Assembly (NCBI GenBank): GCA_002717625.1
Contig: PBEF01000002.1
Location: forward strand, 65,338-129,337
Reading direction: 5' to 3'
Length of the DNA: 64,000 nt
From: Fidelibacterota bacterium
GTDB taxonomy: Bacteria > Fidelibacterota > Marinisomatia > SCGC-AAA003-L08 > D37C17
Shown: one piece after another, positions 16,790 through 24,340 of the stretch
Position numbering within the stretch: position 1 is the stretch's first letter
How the letters are laid out: the number at the start of each line of letters is the position of its first letter
Position numbers and translations under genes: made by a program
Notes under the pieces: generated by a model
The model's database searches: none
The model's input: only the letters and a program-made list of their open reading frames with translations
What the model was told of the DNA's origin: nothing

Positions 16790-19479
16790 AAAAAATATTT
16801 TTAATTGATGGTATGGCTATTTTGTATAGAGCTCACTATGCAATGATTAATAATCCATTGACTACTCAGTCTGGCGTTCATACATCTGCAATATTTGGTT
16901 TTTTTAATATTATATTTAAAATTTTAAAAGAAGAGAATCCTGATTATTTTTTAATTGCAATGGATTCTAAAAAGCCTACTTTTAGGCATGAAAGGTATGC
17001 TGAATATAAAGCAAATCGGAAGCAAATGCCTGTAGAACTTCAAGAACAAATTCCAATATTTTATGACATTCTAGATAAATCAAATATTAGTATGTTTAAA
17101 TTGGATGGCTTTGAAGCAGATGATATATTAGGTACTATTGTTTCATTGAATAGAAAGAAAAATATACAGCAATATATCGTAAGTGGAGATAAAGATTTAA
17201 TGCAACTTGTTAATGAAAATACTTTTGTTTATTCTCCAGGAAATAATTTTCAACCAAAAAAAATCTATACAGAAGAAAAAGTTATTGATAAATGGGGAGT
17301 ACATTGTAAATCCATAATAGATTATCTTGCTCTTGTGGGAGATTCTTCAGATAATGTTCCTGGAGTTCCTGGAGTTGGTCCAAAAACAGCTGTTAAATTA
17401 TTAGATCAATTTGATTACAAAGTTGAAAATATTTATGAATTAATAGAAAATATTAAAAATGATAGATTGCGTGAAAAATTAATTTTAAATAAGGATAATG
17501 CTCTACTATCTAAAGAATTAGTTACAATAGATAATAATGTTCCCATTAACTTTTCAATGGCACAAACATCTTTTGATTTAATAGATTTTTCTAGTATGCA
17601 AAAAGAATTGAATGATTTAGAAATTTATGCTTTTGATAATACTGTTAAAAAATATATTTATGATGATAAGCTTGTAGAAAATAAAGAAGTAAAAAAAAAC
17701 TATAAGGTTATTCAAAATGAAAAAGAATTAATAGAGTTATCTAATAGAATGACTGATTATGAGTATATCGCAATTGATCTAGAAACAACTGATATTAATC
17801 CTAATATTGCAGAAATAGTTGGTGTATCTATAGCATTTAATATAAATCAGGCTTATTACATTCCTTTTATATCACCAAATAGTTCTATTATTAAGTTAGA
17901 TTTATTTGTAAGAAAAATTATTTCAGTATTAATATCTGATAAATATAAAATTATAGGACAAAATATAAAATATGATTTATTGATTTTAAAAAGGTATGGT
18001 GTAGAATTTGAAAATATATATTTTGATACGATGCTTGCTGAAAGCCTTATCTCACCTGAAAAGAATAATTATAAGCTTGATGATTTATCTTTAGATTATT
18101 TAGCATATAAAATGCAACCGATTGAAGATTTAATTGGTGATAAAAAAAATACTCAAATTTCAATGTCTGAAGTTCCTATTGAAAAGATTTGTTTTTATGC
18201 TTGTGAAGATGCCGATATAACTCTGCAAATATTTTATAAACAATTAAAATTAATAGACAGTATGGATTTGGCTAATTTATTTTATAAAATTGAAATGCCT
18301 CTAGTTAATATTTTATTAGATATAGAATATAATGGTATTTATATTAATCAAAATTATATAAAAAAATTGTCTGTGGACTTGAAAAAGAAGATTATTGAAA
18401 TTTCTGAAATTATTTATTCAATGGCAAATAAACAATTTAATATTAATTCTCCTAAACAATTATCAGAAGTTCTCTTTGATGATTTACAACTAAAGCCAAT
18501 AAAAAAGAGAAGCACTGCTTCAAATGTATTGGAGAAATTAAAAGATTTTCATCCTATTGCTGAATATATTTTAGATTTTAGGCATTTAAGTAAATTAGTT
18601 AATACTTACTTAGAAACTATGCCTAATTTTATTATTGAAGATACTAATCGAATACATACTTCATTCAATCAAGCTATTACTTCTACAGGTCGATTATCAA
18701 GTACCAAGCCAAATTTTCAGAATATTCCAATTAAAACTGAAATAGGTAAAAAAATTAGAAAAGCATTTGTCGCTGAGCAGAAAAATTCCTTTATATATTC
18801 ATTTGATTATTCACAAATCGAATTACGTATCCTTGCTCATTATTCTAATGAAAAAAATTTAATAGATTCATTCATTAGAGATGATGATATACATACTAGA
18901 ACGGCCGCACTTATTTTTGAAATTAATAAATCTGATGTAGGGTTTGATGAAAGGCGTATTGCAAAAACAATAAATTATAGTATTATTTACGGTGCTGGTC
19001 CCTATAGAATATCTCAAGAACTTAAAATTCCAATTAAAGAGGCCGCCTCTATTATAGAAAACTATTTTAAAACGTATCCCAATATAAAAGAATATATAGA
19101 TAATGTTATAGATGATGGTTTTCAAAATGGTTTAGTAAGAACACTTAATGGTAGAATTCGAAAAACATTTAATCTAAAATCATCTAATAGAAATATTGTA
19201 GAAGCTGAAAAAAGAGCAATTATTAATATGCCAATACAGGGTACAGCATCAGAATTAATCAAAATTGCTATGATTAATATTCATAAAAAAATGCAGTCTA
19301 ATAATATGAAATCAAAAATGATTTTACAAATTCATGATGAGTTATTATTTGAGGTACCAAAAGATGAATTGCATGTAATTAAAGATTTGGTTATATATGA
19401 AATGGAAAATGCATTGAATTTAAATGTTCCTATAAAAGTTGATTCAAATTATGGTAAAAATTGGTACGAGGCACATTAA
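16786..19479 (+). CDS. polA: DNA polymerase I (5' exonuclease, 3' exonuclease and polymerase)
   Basis: A full three-domain Pol I of 897 residues. The 5' nuclease (1-290) shows IDGMAILYRAHYAM, DGFEADDILGT and GVPGVGPKTA. The 3'-5' exonuclease (about 310-490) keeps its acidic residues in AIDLETTDI, NIKYDLLI and YACEDADITLQ, so proofreading looks intact. The polymerase has motif A FDYSQIELRI, motif B RRIAKTINYSIIYG and motif C QIHDELLFEVP. In motif B, Tyr731 occupies the position of E. coli Phe762, the residue that governs discrimination between deoxy- and dideoxynucleotides. It fills gaps in repair and replication and sits in a run with uvrB and uvrC. Confidence 0.96.
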   Translation: MKKIFLIDGMAILYRAHYAMINNPLTTQSGVHTSAIFGFFNIIFKILKEENPDYFLIAMDSKKPTFRHERYAEYKANRKQMPVELQEQIPIFYDILDKSNISMFKLDGFEADDILGTIVSLNRKKNIQQYIVSGDKDLMQLVNENTFVYSPGNNFQPKKIYTEEKVIDKWGVHCKSIIDYLALVGDSSDNVPGVPGVGPKTAVKLLDQFDYKVENIYELIENIKNDRLREKLILNKDNALLSKELVTIDNNVPINFSMAQTSFDLIDFSSMQKELNDLEIYAFDNTVKKYIYDDKLVENKEVKKNYKVIQNEKELIELSNRMTDYEYIAIDLETTDINPNIAEIVGVSIAFNINQAYYIPFISPNSSIIKLDLFVRKIISVLISDKYKIIGQNIKYDLLILKRYGVEFENIYFDTMLAESLISPEKNNYKLDDLSLDYLAYKMQPIEDLIGDKKNTQISMSEVPIEKICFYACEDADITLQIFYKQLKLIDSMDLANLFYKIEMPLVNILLDIEYNGIYINQNYIKKLSVDLKKKIIEISEIIYSMANKQFNINSPKQLSEVLFDDLQLKPIKKRSTASNVLEKLKDFHPIAEYILDFRHLSKLVNTYLETMPNFIIEDTNRIHTSFNQAITSTGRLSSTKPNFQNIPIKTEIGKKIRKAFVAEQKNSFIYSFDYSQIELRILAHYSNEKNLIDSFIRDDDIHTRTAALIFEINKSDVGFDERRIAKTINYSIIYGAGPYRISQELKIPIKEAASIIENYFKTYPNIKEYIDNVIDDGFQNGLVRTLNGRIRKTFNLKSSNRNIVEAEKRAIINMPIQGTASELIKIAMINIHKKMQSNNMKSKMILQIHDELLFEVPKDELHVIKDLVIYEMENALNLNVPIKVDSNYGKNWYEAH

Positions 19480-19482
19480 TAT

Positions 19483-20454
19483 ATGAGTAATCAGTTAATT
19501 ATTGGTTTAGATGGAGGAGGAACTAAGACGACTTGCGTATTATTTGACCATAAAGGTTTTACTATAGACATAGCCTCTGATAAAGGAACCAATATTTATG
19601 TATTTAAAGATGAAGCTATAGCTAGAATATTATCTATTGTCAGGTCTATTTTAGAAAAGAATAAGCTGAATCATTCTGATATTACTGCATTTGGTTTTGG
19701 ATTAGCAGGTATTTCAGATTTAGATAGTAGAGAAAAATTGCTTAAAGAACTGGATCGGATAAATATAACTAAACATTCTCTTATATTATCAGATGTAGAA
19801 GCTGCCTATAAAGTTTTATGTCCCAATAATACAGGTATACTTGTAAATATAGGAACTGGAATAGTTTGTTTCGCTAGAGATGAAGCAGGCAATATTATTA
19901 AAGAAGCTGGGAATGGTTATGACCAAGGCGATTTAGGAAGTGGATATTGGCTAGGTAAGGAGATTTTTTCAAGATTAATCTTAAATGAAGGAATAGTATT
20001 AGAGGATTCAGAATTAAATCAAATATTTGAAATAGTTAAGTCTAAGTTTGATGTTCAGTCATTTAGAGAACTGTATAAATGTATAGAAGATGATATTAAT
20101 ATTTTCCCATATTTAGCATCTCTCGGAGAAGATACTATTGATTTAGCAGAATCTGGAAATGATATAGCCTTATCTATTGTTCAAGAAGGTACTAGGTATG
20201 TTTCTGAGTATATTAAGTCTATATCTGGAAGAATGCAAATTATCAATTCTGATATAATGTTATCTATAAATGGAAGTGTAATAAAAAATAATTTTTATAG
20301 AAATTTATTAGAAGAATCTTTACAATATGATTTTAATAAAATCCATTGGATTTCTTCTGTTTTATCTCCTGCATATGGAGCGGGTATTATGGCTGGAAAC
20401 TATAGAAATATAAATATTAATTTATCTAATATAATTAAAGGTGTTAGTAATTGA
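19483..20454 (+). CDS. BadF/BadG-family sugar kinase (N-acetylglucosamine or N-acetylmuramate kinase)
   Basis: A 323-residue ASKHA-fold kinase. The phosphate-1 loop is IIGLDGGGTKTTCVLFD (about 6-22). The phosphate-2 region is NIGTGIVCFA, and GNGYDQGDLGSGYWLGKE (about 142-159) matches the NagK/MurK pattern. These kinases phosphorylate amino sugars freed from peptidoglycan. Neighbours are an alanine racemase, a NagZ-type hexosaminidase and a symporter-muramidase fusion, so GlcNAc or MurNAc is the likely substrate. Tannerella forsythia uses a BadF-type MurK with an SSS transporter, a similar arrangement; no murQ etherase is in this window. The end overlaps alr by four bases (TTGA). Confidence 0.8.
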   Translation: MSNQLIIGLDGGGTKTTCVLFDHKGFTIDIASDKGTNIYVFKDEAIARILSIVRSILEKNKLNHSDITAFGFGLAGISDLDSREKLLKELDRINITKHSLILSDVEAAYKVLCPNNTGILVNIGTGIVCFARDEAGNIIKEAGNGYDQGDLGSGYWLGKEIFSRLILNEGIVLEDSELNQIFEIVKSKFDVQSFRELYKCIEDDINIFPYLASLGEDTIDLAESGNDIALSIVQEGTRYVSEYIKSISGRMQIINSDIMLSINGSVIKNNFYRNLLEESLQYDFNKIHWISSVLSPAYGAGIMAGNYRNININLSNIIKGVSN

Positions 20455-21548
20455 GTACAGCAAAAGTTATTATAAATCTTAATAATTTTGAGCATAATAT
20501 TCGATATATGCAGTCAATTGCAAAAAAAGCAGATTTATATCCTGTTATTAAAGCAAATGCATACGGTCATGGATTTGATAGAATAGCTCATAAAATAGCT
20601 GATTTGAAACTTAAAGGTGTTTGTATTGCAACTATAAATGAATTAAAACAATTAATTCATCTTAATTTTAATTATTCGATATTGCATCTTGGAAAAATAT
20701 CTTTTTTAGATTTTATGCTTTATCAGAATTCAAATGTTATAGCAACTATAAATACATTAGATGATATTAAAAAAATTAAAAAGTATAATAATTCTAGTAA
20801 GCCGATAAGAGCTCATATTAAAGTTGATACGGGAATGACTCGCATGGGTTGTGATATAAAAGAATTTATTGAAGTTCTTGACTCTTGCTTAAAGGAAAAG
20901 TCTATTTCATTAGAAGGTATTTATTCTCATTTAGCTAACTCGGAAACTTCTAATTCTGATTATAATAATCAACAATTTATAATGTTTCAAAAAATTATTA
21001 ATCATTTAAAAGATAAATCTCTTAATTATTTAAAAATTCATTTATTAAATAGTGGTGGTCTGCTTAATTACCCTCATTTTAATTATGATATTATAAGGAC
21101 AGGTTTAGCGCTTTATGGTATTTCACCATTGCATAATACTCGTAATAAGTTTAAGCCTGTTATGGAGTTTAAAGCTCCTATTGTACTTAATAAAGATATA
21201 GTTCAAGGAACTATGATTGGTTATGGGTGCTCCTATGAAGCAAAAAAAGATATGAAAATAAGTATTATACAATGTGGATATGGAGATGGCGTTCCATATG
21301 AATTTTCTAATCAAGGTTTTGTATATTATAATAATAAAAAAATTCCAATAGTTGGTCGTGTTTCTATGGATTTAATATCTGTAGATACAACGCTTGTAGA
21401 TTGTAAAATTAATGAATATGTAACTATCTGGGGAGGAGAATCTAGTGCCTCTAGATTAGAAGATATAGCGGATTATTTTAATAATATTCCTTATACATAT
21501 ATAACTGGAATAACAGATAGGGTTGTTAGGGAATATATTGATGATTAA
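20451..21548 (+). CDS. alr: Alanine racemase
   Basis: A fold-III PLP enzyme of 365 residues. The cofactor lysine lies in VIKANAYGHGF (about residue 35). KVDTGMTRMG, the loop IGYGCSYEA with the catalytic tyrosine, and GRVSMDLISVD are standard. It makes D-alanine for peptidoglycan. The TTG start overlaps the kinase stop, and the end overlaps the next gene by eight bases (ATGATTAA). This packing ties D-Ala supply to the cell-wall recycling genes around it. Confidence 0.93.
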   Translation: MSTAKVIINLNNFEHNIRYMQSIAKKADLYPVIKANAYGHGFDRIAHKIADLKLKGVCIATINELKQLIHLNFNYSILHLGKISFLDFMLYQNSNVIATINTLDDIKKIKKYNNSSKPIRAHIKVDTGMTRMGCDIKEFIEVLDSCLKEKSISLEGIYSHLANSETSNSDYNNQQFIMFQKIINHLKDKSLNYLKIHLLNSGGLLNYPHFNYDIIRTGLALYGISPLHNTRNKFKPVMEFKAPIVLNKDIVQGTMIGYGCSYEAKKDMKISIIQCGYGDGVPYEFSNQGFVYYNNKKIPIVGRVSMDLISVDTTLVDCKINEYVTIWGGESSASRLEDIADYFNNIPYTYITGITDRVVREYIDD

Positions 21549-24339
21549 CTTAATTAGAATAATATTGCTATTTAGTTTTATTTATGCAAATGATATAAAA
21601 TATAAACATAATTATAATTTAGAATCTATGACATTGAAGGATAAAATTGCACAAATGATAATGGTCCGAATTAATGGAGAATTCTATAATGATGAGCATT
21701 GGAGGAAAAAGAAGGTAACTAGTTTAATTCAGAATTATAATATAGGAGGAATAATATCGTATACAGGTAGTGTGCATGGTACATATTATAATTTAAAAGA
21801 ATTCCAAGAACTTTCTGAAATCCCTTTATTTATTGCAGCTGATTATGAAAGGGGAGTTGGTCAGTTTATAGACGGTACATTATTCCCAAGTAATATGGCT
21901 GTATCTGCATCAGGAAATCCAGAAAATGCATTTAAACAGGGAGAAATAACAGCTATAGAGGCAAAAGCAGTAGGTATAAATATGATTTTTGCTCCAGTTT
22001 TAGATATTAATAACAATTTAGATAACCCTATAATTAATTTTAGGTCATATGGTGATAATCCTGATATAGTTACTAAATATAGTTTACCATATATTAAAGG
22101 TATTCAAAGTCAAAATATAATAGCTTGTGGTAAGCATTTTCCAGGTCATGGAGATACAAATACGGATAGTCATACAAGTCTGCCTATTATAAATAAAACT
22201 ATAGAAGAACTTTTTAATAATGAGTTGATTCCGTTTAAGAATGCTTGCGATAATAAAGTAAGATCTGTAATGGTGGCTCATATATTATTTCCTGAGTTAG
22301 ATTCTGATAACCCTGCAACTCTTTCAAAAAAAATAACAACTGGTATTTTAAGAGAAAAATGGGGATATAAAGGTTTGATTATAACAGATGCTTTAGAAAT
22401 GGGTGCATTGACTAGTCATACTTGGCATGGAGAAGCTGCTGTTAAGGCTATAGAAGCTGGTGCTGATATAATACTCCTTCCAATTGATGTTGAAATAGCT
22501 ATTAATTCTATTTATAATGCTGTACTTGAAAATAGAATATCTGAAAAAAGAATAGATGAATCTGTAAATAGAATTATACTTGAGAAAGAAAGAATGAAGT
22601 TGTTTGATAATAATATTCATAATTGGAGTCATATTGAGAAAAATGTTAAAATAAGAAAGCATACAAAGATTGCTCAAAAAATCGCTAATGAATCAATTAC
22701 TTTAGTTAAGGATAAACATAATCTTATTCCATTAGATGTTAAAAAAAATAAAAATATTACCCATATTATGCTCTCAATGGATGATGGTGTGAAATCTAGA
22801 TTTAAAAGTTATGCAAGGGATATTAATAAGACTCATGGTAATGTGCAAGAAATTGTTGTTAATAATGAATTATCAGCTTTAGGAATTAAAGATATTTTGA
22901 AAAAGGTTAAAAAAAGTGATTTAGTATTAATTTCTATGCTTGTAAGAATTAAAATGGATAAAGGAATTTCAACTATTGATTTATCACATGATGAACTTAT
23001 AACAAAAATCAGTAAAATGGGTATCCCTATTATTGGTGTTAGTTTTGGTAGCCCATATTTACCTAATTATAAAAATTTGGATACTTATATATGTACATAT
23101 GGTTATGGTTCAGTATCATTAAGATCTGCATCAAGTGCTATTTTTGGTAGAATTAATATTTCAGGAAAACTTCCTGTCACTTTAAATGATAAATACAAAA
23201 ATGGATATGGGTTAGAAGTAAAAAGAATTTCTAGTGTATTTAATGAGAATCAAGATGTTAATTTCTCTAATACAAAGGAGATGATTTATAAAGCTATAAA
23301 TGATAGCATATTCCCAGGAGCACAAGTTTTTATTTCTAAAGGGAATAGTATTCTTTTAAATGAAGGGTTTGGAAAAATATCAAATGATAAGAATTCAGAA
23401 GATGTAACTAGATCTACTATTTATGATACCGCCTCTTTAACTAAAGTATTGTCTACTACTCCTGTTGTTATGAAGCTTATAGAAAAAAATAAATTGAGTT
23501 TAAATTTCCCATTAAAAGATTTTTATCCAAGCTATAATACTAATGATAAAAAAAATGTAACTATTAGACATTTACTAACACATAGTTCAGGTTTAAAAAG
23601 TCATATAGCTTACTATGATATTCCTGGCATAGATAGAGATGCTATTATAAATGATATTATTAATCAAGATTTAGAATATAAGCCTGATTCAAAAACAAAG
23701 TACAGTGACTTAGGAATGATTTTATTACTAGATATTATAGAAAATGTCACAGGGTCAAAATTAGATGAATTATCTAATAAATATTTCTATAATCCTCTTG
23801 GAATGCACAATACAATGTTTAATCCTGAAGATAATTTTATAGATAAAATTGCTCCAACAGAAAGAGACCGTTATTTTAGACACAAATTACTTCGAGGTAT
23901 AGTGCATGATGAAAATGCTTATATCTTAGGTGGAGTTTCTGGTCATGCTGGATTATTTTCAAATGCTAGCAATATAGGTATTTTTTGTAAAATGCTGTTA
24001 GATGGAGGTTATTATTTAGGTACACGTTATTTTAATTCAGAAATAATTGATTCTTTTACAGTTAGAAAAAATATTCCAAAAAACTCAGATCGAGCTTTGG
24101 GCTGGGATACTCCATCTGAAATAGGTAGCACAGCAGGTGATTATTTTTCGAATAATAGTTATGGACATCTTGGATTTACGGGAACATCTGTTTGGTCTGA
24201 CCCTGTAAATGATATTATTGTTGTACTTTTAACCAACCGTGTTTATCCCACTAGAAATAAAAAAGATATTCAAAAAAAAATGTATAATTTTAGAAGAAAT
24301 TTCCATAATGAAGTAATGAAGCAAATATTAGGAGCTTAA
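21541..24339 (+). CDS. Secreted GH3 beta-N-acetylhexosaminidase (NagZ-type) fused to a serine beta-lactamase-like domain
   Basis: A two-domain protein of 932 residues. From ATG 21541 it begins with a signal peptide (MINLIRIILLFSFIYAND); an in-frame TTG six codons earlier is less likely. The GH3 domain (about 30-360) has KHFPGHGDTNTDSH with the Asp209/His211 dyad and the nucleophile Asp283 in ITDALEMGA, as in NagZ. A second GH3-associated domain (about 380-560) follows. The C-terminal domain (about 580-925) is class C beta-lactamase/DD-peptidase-like: SLTK (632-635), YSDLG (721) and HLGFTGT near the end. It probably cleaves GlcNAc from muropeptides and trims or hydrolyses peptide or ester bonds in the periplasm. 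Such fusions are known in the FCB group. Whether the second active site is functional is unproven. Confidence 0.88.
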   Translation: MINLIRIILLFSFIYANDIKYKHNYNLESMTLKDKIAQMIMVRINGEFYNDEHWRKKKVTSLIQNYNIGGIISYTGSVHGTYYNLKEFQELSEIPLFIAADYERGVGQFIDGTLFPSNMAVSASGNPENAFKQGEITAIEAKAVGINMIFAPVLDINNNLDNPIINFRSYGDNPDIVTKYSLPYIKGIQSQNIIACGKHFPGHGDTNTDSHTSLPIINKTIEELFNNELIPFKNACDNKVRSVMVAHILFPELDSDNPATLSKKITTGILREKWGYKGLIITDALEMGALTSHTWHGEAAVKAIEAGADIILLPIDVEIAINSIYNAVLENRISEKRIDESVNRIILEKERMKLFDNNIHNWSHIEKNVKIRKHTKIAQKIANESITLVKDKHNLIPLDVKKNKNITHIMLSMDDGVKSRFKSYARDINKTHGNVQEIVVNNELSALGIKDILKKVKKSDLVLISMLVRIKMDKGISTIDLSHDELITKISKMGIPIIGVSFGSPYLPNYKNLDTYICTYGYGSVSLRSASSAIFGRINISGKLPVTLNDKYKNGYGLEVKRISSVFNENQDVNFSNTKEMIYKAINDSIFPGAQVFISKGNSILLNEGFGKISNDKNSEDVTRSTIYDTASLTKVLSTTPVVMKLIEKNKLSLNFPLKDFYPSYNTNDKKNVTIRHLLTHSSGLKSHIAYYDIPGIDRDAIINDIINQDLEYKPDSKTKYSDLGMILLLDIIENVTGSKLDELSNKYFYNPLGMHNTMFNPEDNFIDKIAPTERDRYFRHKLLRGIVHDENAYILGGVSGHAGLFSNASNIGIFCKMLLDGGYYLGTRYFNSEIIDSFTVRKNIPKNSDRALGWDTPSEIGSTAGDYFSNNSYGHLGFTGTSVWSDPVNDIIVVLLTNRVYPTRNKKDIQKKMYNFRRNFHNEVMKQILGA

Positions 24340-24340
24340 T

